From positions 1 through 64,000 of the forward strand of contig JANXSK010000122.1 in the NCBI GenBank assembly GCA_025352695.1: DNA of 64,000 nucleotides, given 5' to 3'. Positions within the stretch are counted from its first letter, which is position 1. Every line of letters begins with the position of its first letter. Made by a program: the position numbers and the translations under genes. The notes below the pieces were generated by a model that made no database searches, was not told where the DNA came from, and saw only the letters and a program-made list of their open reading frames with translations. Positions 8,458-17,374 of this stretch are shown piece after piece. The stretch is from Ferruginibacter sp. (GTDB lineage Bacteria > Bacteroidota > Bacteroidia > Chitinophagales > Chitinophagaceae).

Positions 8458-9357
8458 CTATTCATTCAATAATGTCAGGTTTCCTTGACGATTTTTTATT
8501 GTAATATTTTCAGGTAGCTGCAAATCGTCACAAAAAACTAAAAGTTCGCTACCGAATTTTTTGGTTTGTAATGTGTAATTTAAATCAAAAGAAGACATTC
8601 TGTAATCTTCATACATTTCTTTTATCTCAGAAACATTATCATAGGAAACTAACCACTTTACATTTTCAATATTTCTGATTGTATTTGCTAAGTTTAAATG
8701 ATTATCACGTTTATAATTATTTAAGTATAGTTCTTTTCCTTTTTTATAATACGGAGGATCAAGATAGATGAAGGTTTCCTCTAAGACCAGATTATACATC
8801 TGAATATTATTCAAGATTTCAACAGCATCTAAATTGGTAAGAAATATATCATTCCTACGACCCGCTATTTTTTCAATTCGCTCAATCAGGTTTTCTTTAT
8901 TGAACCTCACGTCAATTTTATAGTTACCTGTTTGATTTAGACCACCAATCGGACCAGCCTTAAAAATAATACCAGAACGATTAGTCCTATTTAAAAAAAA
9001 TGTTGAAAATCCTAAATCTACAATATTTGTCCTTCGACCACTTTCAAAAATACTTTTCTGTTTATGCCATTCTTCAATGGTAATGGACGTGTTATTTATT
9101 CTATTTATAAAAGCCCTGGTATGATTTAGAATTGCATACCACATAGCATAGACATTATAATCGTAATCATTTATATGAATTCGATTAAAAGTGCCATTAA
9201 ATAATAAATTAAGAGCGGCTCCTGCACCACCAGCATATAATTCCAGATAAGTGCCACCAATAATACCATTCAGTTGCGCTATTTCATTTATAAAATTAGA
9301 AAGACAGGACTTTCCTCCTGGATATCTTAACGGGCTATGATTTAATGTTTTTGCCAA
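8458..9357 (-). CDS. DNA adenine methyltransferase, D12 class (Dam/M.DpnII-like)
   Basis: N6-adenine methyltransferase of the alpha class using SAM on double-stranded DNA. Motif X is SPLRYPGGKS at residues 8-17; motif I is YLELYAGGAGAAL (about 38-50), with ELYAGG replacing the usual EPFAGS; catalytic motif IV is YLDPPYY near residue 200. The 299-residue length fits the MethyltransfD12 family. The target sequence cannot be read from the protein; other Dam-like enzymes of this class often use GATC-type sites. It is the first gene of the module with the ParB-like and nuclease genes, so it probably protects host DNA rather than acting in mismatch repair. The start ATG (9355-9357) directly precedes the conserved N-terminus. 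Confidence 0.92.
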   Translation of the reverse strand: MAKTLNHSPLRYPGGKSCLSNFINEIAQLNGIIGGTYLELYAGGAGAALNLLFNGTFNRIHINDYDYNVYAMWYAILNHTRAFINRINNTSITIEEWHKQKSIFESGRRTNIVDLGFSTFFLNRTNRSGIIFKAGPIGGLNQTGNYKIDVRFNKENLIERIEKIAGRRNDIFLTNLDAVEILNNIQMYNLVLEETFIYLDPPYYKKGKELYLNNYKRDNHLNLANTIRNIENVKWLVSYDNVSEIKEMYEDYRMSSFDLNYTLQTKKFGSELLVFCDDLQLPENITIKNRQGNLTLLNE

Positions 9358-9380
9358 GAGTAAGTTATAAGTTTTTACAA

Positions 9381-9388
9381 CAAAATTA
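9381..9388 (-). promoter_or_regulatory. Candidate -7 promoter element of the methyltransferase module
   Basis: A perfect TAnnTTTG match (TAATTTTG on the minus strand) lies 24 bases before the methyltransferase start. No good -33 TTTG is found at the usual distance, so only the -7 box is supported. Confidence 0.4.
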
Positions 9389-9560
9389 AGCTACAAAATA
9401 TTGAACTTATCTTATTAAACAATCATTTTTCTTGTTTTTGCCTTTTAAAGCTACCTGTATCATTTTTATTAAGTAAATATGTATACAAAAATAACCCAAT
9501 TCCCCCCAACCAAACCCCACCCTTTTTGTTTTGTATCTTTACAATACAGTAAAATAATAC

Positions 9561-12452
9561 ATGGCCAACATAAAAAAATCTTCTGCAGAAGATACAATCA
9601 GCAACGAATTTATTGAAGTGTTTGGTGCTAGGGAGCACAACCTGAAAAACATTGATATAAAAATACCCAAAAATCAATTGGTCGTGTTTACTGGTGTTAG
9701 CGGCAGTGGCAAATCGTCACTGGCATTTGATACCATTTACAACGAAGGGCAGCGTCGTTACATGGAAAGTTTTAGTGCCTATGCCCGTCAGTTTGTAGGT
9801 GATATGGAACGGCCCGATGTTGACAAGATCACCGGTCTTTCTCCCGTTATCTCTATTGAGCAAAAAACCACCAATAAAAATCCACGCAGCACGGTGGGCA
9901 CCATTACAGAAATATATGATTTTTTGCGGTTGTTGTATGCAAGGGTGGGAGAGGCGTACAGCTACAACACCGGAAAAAAAATGGTGAAGTTTAGTGAAGA
10001 AGAAATTGTAACCAACATTTTTTTAAAATTTAAAAACAAAAAAATAAGTTTGTTGGCTCCATTGGTGCGTGGGCGAAAAGGGCATTACAGAGAATTGTTT
10101 GAAGACATCCGCAAGAAAGGTTATTTAAAAGTTCGTATTGACGGAACCGTAAAAGACCTTGTGCCAAAAATGCAAATTGACCGCTACAAAATTCATGACA
10201 TTGAAGTGGTGGTTGATAGATTGGCAGTAACGGATGATATGAAAGTGCGGTTAAGCCAGAGCGTACAAAAAACGCTTCAAGTAGGTAAAGACCTAATGTT
10301 TTTACTCATTAATGATGATAATAAAACGGTGCAGTATAGCAAGCAATTAATGTGCGAAGAAACCGGTATTAGTTATGAAGAACCTTCCCCCAATGCTTTT
10401 TCATTTAATAGTCCCTATGGTGCCTGCCCTATCTGTAAAGGTTTGGGTACTGTTTACACTATTGATATGGAAGAAGTACTTCCGGATAAAACAAAAAGTA
10501 TAAAGAACGGTGCTATTGTACCGTTGGGGGAAGAACGTGACGCCAGCGTATTTCAACAGGTAATAGTGTTTGCAAGAAAGCATAAAATTAATTTAGACAA
10601 ACCATTGAAAGACCTGCCACAAGAACAGGTAAATCTGCTATTGTATGGAGATCAACAGATTAATGCCGAATTGGAAATGGATCTTAGTGATGACACAATT
10701 CCACTGGAGTATACCGGTAGTTATGAAGGCATCATTCCGATGCTGAAAAGATGGTTTGCTTCGCCCAATAGTGGAGAAGCTTTAAGAGATTGGGTGGAGA
10801 AATTTATGCAGTTAAAAACCTGCGGTACTTGCAATGGAGATAGGTTGAGAAAAGAAAGTCTTTGGTTTAAAGTAGATGAAAAAAATATAGCTGAATTAGT
10901 GGCATTGAATTTAGATAAATTGGCTATATGGTTTGATGGAATAGAAAAGCGGTTAAGTAATAAACAAAATGCCATCGCCAAAGATTTGTTGAAAGAAATT
11001 AGAGATCGCTTACAATTTTTACTGGATGTCGGTTTAACCTATCTTACTTTAAACCGTTCTTCTAAAAGCCTCAGTGGTGGAGAATCGCAGCGTATCAGGC
11101 TGGCAACTCAAATTGGGTCTCAATTGCAAGGTATTACTTATATTTTAGATGAGCCAAGTATTGGTTTACATCAAAGAGATAACCAGCGCCTGATTGGTGC
11201 CTTGCAAAATTTGCGCAATATTGGTAATAGCGTTTTGGTAGTAGAACATGATAAAGATATTATGCTGGCAGCAGATTATTTAGTTGATATTGGCCCTAAA
11301 GCGGGTAAGCACGGCGGTGAGATTGTAGCTATGGGTACGCCGCAGGAAGTGTTGGATAGCAACAGCGATACAGCAAAATATTTAAGTGGCGCAAAAAGTA
11401 TTGCAGTACCTGCAGAAAGAAGAAAAGGCAATGGTAATTTTTTAGAATTAAAAGGCTCTAAAGGAAATAATTTAAAAAATGTAAGTGTAAAATTTCCATT
11501 GGGTAAATTGATATTGATAACTGGTGTAAGTGGCAGTGGAAAATCAACGCTTATCAATGAAACTTTGTATCCATTACTGAATAAACATTGTTACAATTCA
11601 AAAGCAATGCCGTTGGAATATAAATCTATTAGTGGCTTGGAGCATATTGATAAAGTAATAGAAATAGACCAGTCGCCCATTGGCCGTACGCCAAGAAGCA
11701 ACCCTGCAACCTATTGTGGTTTTTTTACCGACATCAGAACACTATTTGCACTTGTGCCGGAGGCAAAAATTCGTGGTTATACAGCAGGTAGATTTAGTTT
11801 TAATGTAAAAAGTGGCCGGTGCGAAGTGTGTGAAGGTGGCGGCATGCGGGTGATAGAAATGAATTTTTTACCCGACGTATATGTGCATTGCGAAAAATGC
11901 AATGGCAAGCGCTACAACAGAGAAACATTAGAGATACGCTACAAAGGAAAATCTATCAGCGATGTACTGGATATGACGGTAGATGAAGCAGTAGAATTTT
12001 TTCAGGCAGTACCGTTTATTTATCGTAAAATAAAAGTGCTTAAAGAAGTAGGACTTGGTTATATCACCCTGGGACAAAGTGCGGTAACCCTTAGTGGTGG
12101 CGAAGCACAGCGGGTAAAGTTATCAACTGAACTTGGTAAAAAAGATACCGGTAAAACTTTTTATATTTTAGATGAGCCAACAACAGGGCTTCATTTTCAG
12201 GATATACAACATTTACTGGAAGTGATTAATAAACTGGTAGACAGAGGTAACAGTGTATTAGTAATTGAACACAATATAGATGTTATAAAAGTCGCTGATT
12301 ACATTATTGATATTGGCCCGGAAGGTGGCGATGGGGGAGGATTGGTGTTGTTTGAAGGTGTGCCGGAAAATCTTGTAAAAGTAAAAGAAAGTTTTACAGC
12401 TAAATATTTGAAAATAGAATTAAATAATGACAAAGGACAGATGGGAAAATAG
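9561..12452 (+). CDS. uvrA: Excinuclease ABC subunit A
   Basis: Damage-recognition ATPase of nucleotide excision repair. It has two ABC ATPase halves: Walker A GVSGSGKSS near residue 47 and GVSGSGKST near 655; signatures LSGGESQRIRLA near 505 and LSGGEAQRVKL near 843; Walker B ILDEPSIGLH and ILDEPTTGLH. The second zinc module is complete (CEVCEGGG...CEKCNG at 753-780). The first zinc site has only one cysteine in its first pair (MCEETG) although the second pair CPIC is present, and an early Cys/His pair seen in E. coli is replaced by SYNTGKKM. At 963 residues it is a canonical-length UvrA. A TATCTTTA sequence at 9534-9541 may be the -7 box. Confidence 0.96.
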   Translation: MANIKKSSAEDTISNEFIEVFGAREHNLKNIDIKIPKNQLVVFTGVSGSGKSSLAFDTIYNEGQRRYMESFSAYARQFVGDMERPDVDKITGLSPVISIEQKTTNKNPRSTVGTITEIYDFLRLLYARVGEAYSYNTGKKMVKFSEEEIVTNIFLKFKNKKISLLAPLVRGRKGHYRELFEDIRKKGYLKVRIDGTVKDLVPKMQIDRYKIHDIEVVVDRLAVTDDMKVRLSQSVQKTLQVGKDLMFLLINDDNKTVQYSKQLMCEETGISYEEPSPNAFSFNSPYGACPICKGLGTVYTIDMEEVLPDKTKSIKNGAIVPLGEERDASVFQQVIVFARKHKINLDKPLKDLPQEQVNLLLYGDQQINAELEMDLSDDTIPLEYTGSYEGIIPMLKRWFASPNSGEALRDWVEKFMQLKTCGTCNGDRLRKESLWFKVDEKNIAELVALNLDKLAIWFDGIEKRLSNKQNAIAKDLLKEIRDRLQFLLDVGLTYLTLNRSSKSLSGGESQRIRLATQIGSQLQGITYILDEPSIGLHQRDNQRLIGALQNLRNIGNSVLVVEHDKDIMLAADYLVDIGPKAGKHGGEIVAMGTPQEVLDSNSDTAKYLSGAKSIAVPAERRKGNGNFLELKGSKGNNLKNVSVKFPLGKLILITGVSGSGKSTLINETLYPLLNKHCYNSKAMPLEYKSISGLEHIDKVIEIDQSPIGRTPRSNPATYCGFFTDIRTLFALVPEAKIRGYTAGRFSFNVKSGRCEVCEGGGMRVIEMNFLPDVYVHCEKCNGKRYNRETLEIRYKGKSISDVLDMTVDEAVEFFQAVPFIYRKIKVLKEVGLGYITLGQSAVTLSGGEAQRVKLSTELGKKDTGKTFYILDEPTTGLHFQDIQHLLEVINKLVDRGNSVLVIEHNIDVIKVADYIIDIGPEGGDGGGLVLFEGVPENLVKVKESFTAKYLKIELNNDKGQMGK

Positions 12453-12477
12453 CGAATGTGGTTTCAGGGGTAAGCAG

Positions 12478-12496
12478 GTGTATACAAGGTATACAC
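12478..12496. repeat. 8-bp palindrome with 3-base centre
   Basis: GTGTATAC (12478-12485) and GTATACAC (12489-12496) are perfect reverse complements around AAG, 26 bases after the uvrA stop codon. It lacks a T tract, so it is not an intrinsic terminator. It could be a protein-binding site or chance. Confidence 0.4.
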
Positions 12497-12610
12497 GGCT
12501 TTGATTAATATTTCCCTTCTATCGCTTTGCCATTATTCAATTGGTTATTAGATGGAAAAATCTCTTTGGTATCAGTATAAATCTTTTAGATTATAAATGC
12601 AACTTCACAA

Positions 12611-12712
12611 TTAACCTCCTTGAGATTTGTTATACAGCATTGCCAACATACAACAGGTAACCAATATAATCATTTTAAAAAGTAGGGGATTAGTTTGCAA
12701 ATTGTTTTTCAT
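12611..12712 (-). CDS. Possible small membrane peptide (33 residues)
   Basis: An ATG-started frame of 33 codons lies 25 bases downstream of the DUF6089-like gene on the same strand. It encodes a polar N-terminus (MKNNLQTNPLLFK), one hydrophobic stretch MIILVTCCMLAMLY, and a short tail NKSQGG ending in TAA. One transmembrane helix is plausible. No family is recognised and there is no ribosome-binding site to support it. The rest of the interval 12453-12737 holds only the palindrome at 12478. Confidence 0.35.
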   Translation of the reverse strand: MKNNLQTNPLLFKMIILVTCCMLAMLYNKSQGG

Positions 12713-12737
12713 AATTAGGATGTTTTATTATTAGTAT

Positions 12738-13727
12738 TTAAAATCTTGCAGGGCATCGCATTTGGTTGGCCGATCTCGGACTATTTTCGCCACCTCTGTT
12801 ACCACCTATCTTTATGCCTAGTTTAAATAAAAACGAAAAATAGGCATCATTATTTTTTGGATTACCACGTTGGAACCCTGGATCTGTACGTGTTAAGGTA
12901 CCAGAAGATTTATCATGAATCTGTAATGCAATATTGGCATCAGCAGCAGGTAAATATTTGTTGAATAAAGACGGATCTATATAGGTAGTACTTACATCAT
13001 CTATATAATCTGTAAATGTCTTTCTATATAACAATTCAATACCCACATTCATGTTGTCTGTCAATAAATATTTCAGTCCGGCCCCCATCGGTATATTTAT
13101 TTGTGTCAGCGAATAGTTCGGCCTGTTGGGATATTCGGGAAATCCCTCACCCTCTGTATGCAACGGATGTAAATAATGCCAGGTTTTATTTCCATTTTGA
13201 TCAGTAAGTGAACCCTGTGGATTAAAATGAAAAAGACCTACACCTGCAAATACATAAGGCCTAAGTAACGGCTGATAATCCTCGTTATTTTTGTTTAACA
13301 TCATTAAAGGAAATATTTCAACAGCTGTATAAGCTTCCCAAACATCACTCCTAAAATCAAGGTTACGAGACTTTCTAAATGATTCAGGCCTCCCATCAGT
13401 TACTATAATTTTATCTTCCCCAGCCAGGTAAGTATATTGAGCCGCAAGCCTAAATCCCAGCCATTCATTTGGATGGATACTTAAAAAGGCACCCTTCATT
13501 AACTTTGTCAACGGAATATTTAAATCCTTAATAAATGTAGTGCCATAACCACGGTGACCACCCAAATCCCCCAAAAAAAATGTTGGTCCAAAATTTAATC
13601 CAATTTCAATATTCATTTTATCATTTCCAAGCCTAACGTGTTGAGCGTAGATGGAGTGAGTAGTTAAAACGGTTAGCAGAAATAATAGCAGACTTCTATA
13701 AATAAAATAGTGTAAACGATTTTTCAT
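12738..13727 (-). CDS. DUF6089-like outer-membrane beta-barrel protein
   Basis: The ATG at 13725-13727 begins a good signal peptide (MKNRLHYFIYRSLLLFLLTV, cut after YAQ), so it is preferred over the in-frame ATG 22 codons upstream (13793). The mature protein has alternating aromatic/small strands typical of a small barrel, with NIEIGLNFGPTFFLGDLGG at the start and RPYVFAGVGLFHFNP and NIPMGAGLKYLLTDNMNVGIEL in the middle. The C-terminus ends RCPARF, a form seen in DUF6089 family proteins. No enzymatic motif. The family has no established function; an outer-membrane location is inferred. Confidence 0.7.
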   Translation of the reverse strand: MKNRLHYFIYRSLLLFLLTVLTTHSIYAQHVRLGNDKMNIEIGLNFGPTFFLGDLGGHRGYGTTFIKDLNIPLTKLMKGAFLSIHPNEWLGFRLAAQYTYLAGEDKIIVTDGRPESFRKSRNLDFRSDVWEAYTAVEIFPLMMLNKNNEDYQPLLRPYVFAGVGLFHFNPQGSLTDQNGNKTWHYLHPLHTEGEGFPEYPNRPNYSLTQINIPMGAGLKYLLTDNMNVGIELLYRKTFTDYIDDVSTTYIDPSLFNKYLPAADANIALQIHDKSSGTLTRTDPGFQRGNPKNNDAYFSFLFKLGIKIGGNRGGENSPRSANQMRCPARF

Positions 13728-13852
13728 GCCTTCACGGATTTTGGATACTGGATGCGATACAATATTTATAAATCCATGTACTGAATAATACAAATTCCAT
13801 ATCTACCAAAATAAAACGAAGGCAGTTGTTAAATATTGTTTAATAAGTAAAA

Positions 13853-14308
13853 TTATATAGTGAGGCGCATTTCAATATGCAGAATACCATCTTCAAGATA
13901 AGTATCACCACTTGTTGGTATAAAACCCAGTGATTGGTAAAATTTTTTAAGGTATAACTGTGCGCTGATGGTGATTGCCAAACAGTTAAATTGTTGAAAG
14001 GTAGCCGCAATAGCCCTTTGCATTAATTCCCTTCCACTGCCAGTTCTTCTATAGGGCAAGGCAGTTAAAACCCGGCCAATACTGGCTTCTTTAAACGAAA
14101 GTCCCGGAGGTAAAATACGGCAATAAGCTACCAGCACATTTTTATCCCAGGCAGATAAATGAAAACTCTCAAAATCTTTATTATCTACATCTTGGTACAC
14201 ACAGTTTTGCTCTACTGAAAACACCTCCATACGCACTTGCATAATGGCATACAATTCTTTAGTGGTCAGTGTTTCAAACGATTGGTATTTCCATTGTAAC
14301 GTTGACAT
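13853..14308 (-). CDS. elaA: GNAT acetyltransferase, ElaA-like
   Basis: 151 residues, the standard size of ElaA. It has MQVRMEVFSVEQNCVYQDVDNKD near the N-terminus, the family hallmark, and the acetyl-CoA loop region IGRVLTALPYRRTGSGRELM (R/Q-x-x-G-x-G/A form). The C-terminal part AQLYLKKFYQSLGFIPTSG and YLEDGILHIEMR is also typical. ElaA-type proteins are GNAT N-acetyltransferases whose natural substrate is not firmly established. The 250 bases downstream (14309-14558) hold no gene, only a short CCGC/GCGG hairpin near 14387. Confidence 0.87.
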   Translation of the reverse strand: MSTLQWKYQSFETLTTKELYAIMQVRMEVFSVEQNCVYQDVDNKDFESFHLSAWDKNVLVAYCRILPPGLSFKEASIGRVLTALPYRRTGSGRELMQRAIAATFQQFNCLAITISAQLYLKKFYQSLGFIPTSGDTYLEDGILHIEMRLTI

Positions 14309-14558
14309 GGATAATTTTTATGGTTGAGGTATTTTGTTTAGGTGTTAAGTTTTGTAAAATTTAATTATTAATTGTGCGTTACCCATCCGCAAGGGCGGAA
14401 AGGGGTAGGGCTATACGCTGCAATCTTTTTTTCGTACCTCAAAAAAGGATTTCCGCTGCTATCCCTAACGCGGTTCATTTTGCTACAACCTATTTTTTAT
14501 CAAATCATAAAACTGAATAATAAAGTATTCTATATAAGCCTTTGTAGTGATAGCTTTT

Positions 14559-15818
14559 TTAGTATCCATATTTTTCTTTCCATCTTTCTTTTAAAAATTT
14601 TCTTATTTCTTCTTCCCGGGCATTTTTTTGCGGTGCATAAAATGGAGTGCCTTTTAATTGGTCGGGTAAATATTCCTGTAAGGTAAAATTGTCTTCAAAC
14701 TGGTGAGCATATTTATAATCTTTACCATAATTCATTTGCTTCATTAGCTTGGTTGGCGCATTGCGTAAATGCAAGGGAACAGGTAAGTCGCCGGTTTGTT
14801 TAACTGCAGCTGCAGCTGAGCTGATAGCTACAAAAGCGGCATTGCTTTTAGCGCAGCCCGCAAGATAAGTAGCGCACTGCGAAAGTATTATCCTGCTTTC
14901 CGGGTAACCAATCATGCTTACCGCCTGAAAGGTACTGGTAGCAAGTAAAAGTGCATTGGGGTTGGCATTGCCAATATCTTCGCTCGCAAATATCAGCATG
15001 CGCCTTGCAATAAATTTCACATCTTCTCCACCCTCAATCATCCTTGCCAGCCAATATACTGCGCCATTAGGATCACTGCCCCGCATACTTTTAATAAAGG
15101 CAGAAATAATGTCGTAATGCTGTTCGCCTTTTTTATCATACAAGGCAATCCGCTGTTGGGCAATTTCCATTACTTTATCGTCCGTAATTATTGCATTGGT
15201 ATCCAACACATCTGTTACAAGCTCCAGCAGGTTTAGTAGCTTACGGGCATCGCCACCACTTATAGTTAGCAAAGCATCGGTTTCTTTTAAAACAATATTT
15301 TTTTGCTGTAATACCGTATCTTTTTTTAAAACTACCTGTAACAGTTGTACCAGTTCTTTTTTATCTAGTGCTTTTAAAACATATACCTGGCAGCGGCTTA
15401 GCAAGGCGCTGTTTACTTCAAACGAAGGGTTCTCTGTAGTGGCACCAATCAAACGGATAATTCCTTTTTCAACCGCACCTAACAACGCATCTTGCTGACC
15501 TTTATTGAAGCGGTGAATTTCATCAATAAAAAGAATGGCACCTGGTTTTGTTTTCGCATCTTCTATAACTTCCCTTACTTCCTTTACCCCCGATGAAATG
15601 GCACTGAGTGTATAAAACGGAACGTTTAGTGTGTGTGCAATAATATTAGCAATGGTTGTTTTACCAACTCCTGGCGGCCCCCATAAAATAAGCGAAGGAA
15701 GTTTGCCCTGCTCAATGGCGGTTCGTAAAATGCTATCCTTTCCTGTAAGATGTTCCTGACCAACAAGTTCATCCAGGGTTTTGGGACGCATTCTTTCTGC
15801 TAAAGGGGCTACACTCAT
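14559..15818 (-). CDS. rarA: Replication-associated recombination protein A (AAA+ ATPase)
   Basis: RarA/MgsA, related to clamp-loader subunits, acts at stalled replication forks. The N-terminus PLAERMRPKTLDELVGQEHL is characteristic. Walker A is WGPPGVGKTT near residue 47, Walker B FIDEIHRFNKGQQDALL near 98, sensor 1 GATTENPSFE near 125, and the arginine finger SALLSRC follows. The C-terminal helical domain includes RGSDPNGAVYWLARMIEGGED and FASEDIGNANPNAL, conserved in this family. Length 419 is usual. It is read away from the L,D-transpeptidase-like gene's end region with 134 bases between. Confidence 0.95.
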   Translation of the reverse strand: MSVAPLAERMRPKTLDELVGQEHLTGKDSILRTAIEQGKLPSLILWGPPGVGKTTIANIIAHTLNVPFYTLSAISSGVKEVREVIEDAKTKPGAILFIDEIHRFNKGQQDALLGAVEKGIIRLIGATTENPSFEVNSALLSRCQVYVLKALDKKELVQLLQVVLKKDTVLQQKNIVLKETDALLTISGGDARKLLNLLELVTDVLDTNAIITDDKVMEIAQQRIALYDKKGEQHYDIISAFIKSMRGSDPNGAVYWLARMIEGGEDVKFIARRMLIFASEDIGNANPNALLLATSTFQAVSMIGYPESRIILSQCATYLAGCAKSNAAFVAISSAAAAVKQTGDLPVPLHLRNAPTKLMKQMNYGKDYKYAHQFEDNFTLQEYLPDQLKGTPFYAPQKNAREEEIRKFLKERWKEKYGY

Positions 15819-15952
15819 ACCATAAAGGTAGTATGCTTAATTTGTTTTTTTTGCCAATAACTATTAAAAAGGAATAAGAATATTATCTGCTTTTTTTGGT
15901 AATTCAGAAGCGTTCAAAAATGGGCGTAATTAAATATTTTGAAACGGGTGCA

Positions 15953-17230
15953 TTATTTTAGGTAAGGTGAAATTTCGGCAATTGTTACAGATTTTTTTAA
16001 GTCATCTAATTCAAGCACAATTAAATAACCGTTGGCACCTCCAGCTTTTTTTACGGCATCAGCCAATTTTTGCTGATCACTCACCTTGCGGTTACCGTTG
16101 GCATCCCAAATTTCTTTGGTACATAAACATCCAGCTGTTGGTGTGTACGGATAATACAATTGGCCTTTATAAAATTCAGGATCTACTGCTGTTCCATGGG
16201 CAATAATTTCTGTGCGGCCTGTAGCCCCAGCATAAAAACTTTCATATAAGGGATCGTAATTATTTAAATCTTTGGGTAATAATTTACCATACCATTTTTT
16301 ACTCCAGGAGGTATCCGTAATGGAACTATCGTTTAAAAAATGTTGCACCGATGTTTCGTAGGGCATGGTAAGTTGCAGGTTTTCTGTAGGGCCAATAAAG
16401 CTACTCCTGCTTTTATCAAAACCATGCATTTTAAAAATACCCTGCGGGGTATTGCCGTTTGTAATATAGGCTGGCATATTACTAACACTTCTTGCTAACT
16501 GTGGCAGCCAAAATATTTTACCGGCATCATTTTTAATAAATTTACCGGCAGTATCCCTTACTAAAACAAGCCCTGCATAATTTCTATTTTTTCGCTGAAT
16601 ACTATATACCACCACATTGCCGGGTAAATAATTTTTATTAAACAAAGCGTTGAGCAAATACTTACCTGAAAAAGTATTTTTTTTATATAGGTTATCTACA
16701 TGTCTGAAAAATTCAGCCATAATTGCTATTTCTTTATCATTATTTAAAGACTGCATTTTATTTATACCAGCTTCCCCTATTAAAGTGATTGTTTTTTTTG
16801 ATGTATCTGTCAGCAATAAATATTCGGCACACATGGCAAATATTTTTGCACTTGTTGTATTAACCAATAAGTGCCCTACGGATTTTGTGAATTGTTTTTG
16901 TTTAGTAGCATATAGCATTTCAAGTAATGCCTGCTGAAAATCCTGACTTCTTTTTTGCATACTATCCACTGCCATTTTTATGGCTGGTTGTGTCCACGCT
17001 TGCTGGTAATTAATCAGTTCAATGGCACTAAAAGCTTCCTGCCATTTTTCTTCTGTATCGTCATTTAAAGGAGAGGATAAATTTTTGGTGATAGAATTAT
17101 TGATAAGGCTATTGTAAAACTTACTGCGGTTTTGTGCGGTAGTAAATTTTGAGAATACAATACTATCAGTTTGTGCTATGACAGGCAAACTCAATACAAT
17201 TATGAATGATACAAAAAATATTTTTTTCAT
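15953..17230 (-). CDS. Secreted L,D-transpeptidase-like protein
   Basis: The ATG at 17228-17230 gives a clean signal peptide (MKKIFFVSFIIVLSLPVIAQ); an in-frame ATG 14 codons upstream would place a hydrophobic extension before it. The first 220 residues are helical and not recognised. The C-terminal 170 residues look like the YkuD catalytic fold: GNTPQGIFKMHGF, then IIAHGTAVDPEFYKGQLYYP and TAGCLCTKEIWD, where the H-G...G-C arrangement supplies the catalytic His and Cys. The usual S-x-G-C-(IV)-R is here TAGCLCT, without arginine after the cysteine. A role in peptidoglycan cross-linking or lipoprotein attachment in the periplasm is inferred; it may act on other substrates. Confidence 0.65.
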   Translation of the reverse strand: MKKIFFVSFIIVLSLPVIAQTDSIVFSKFTTAQNRSKFYNSLINNSITKNLSSPLNDDTEEKWQEAFSAIELINYQQAWTQPAIKMAVDSMQKRSQDFQQALLEMLYATKQKQFTKSVGHLLVNTTSAKIFAMCAEYLLLTDTSKKTITLIGEAGINKMQSLNNDKEIAIMAEFFRHVDNLYKKNTFSGKYLLNALFNKNYLPGNVVVYSIQRKNRNYAGLVLVRDTAGKFIKNDAGKIFWLPQLARSVSNMPAYITNGNTPQGIFKMHGFDKSRSSFIGPTENLQLTMPYETSVQHFLNDSSITDTSWSKKWYGKLLPKDLNNYDPLYESFYAGATGRTEIIAHGTAVDPEFYKGQLYYPYTPTAGCLCTKEIWDANGNRKVSDQQKLADAVKKAGGANGYLIVLELDDLKKSVTIAEISPYLK

Positions 17231-17321
17231 TTGTACAAAGTAAAATAAAAAATGTGGTGTAGTAAGCAACACATTAAAATTCTTCTAACTAAAAAATAAT
17301 TGAGTAAAAATATATTAATAG

Positions 17322-17353
17322 AAAAACCCTGTTAATATAGTCAACAGGGTTTT
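17322..17353 (-). terminator. Intrinsic terminator of aspS
   Basis: AAAACCCTGTT (17323-17333) and AACAGGGTTTT (17343-17353) form a perfect 11-bp stem with a 9-base loop. On the minus strand five T follow (17322-17326). It lies 21 bases after the aspS stop codon. Confidence 0.85.
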
Positions 17354-17374
17354 AAGTAAATTTTTACTGGTTGT

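Noticed and set aside
8458-9357. Orphan Dam methyltransferase for mismatch repair
   Set aside because: Tight operon with ParB-like and nuclease candidate genes makes a restriction or defence role more likely.
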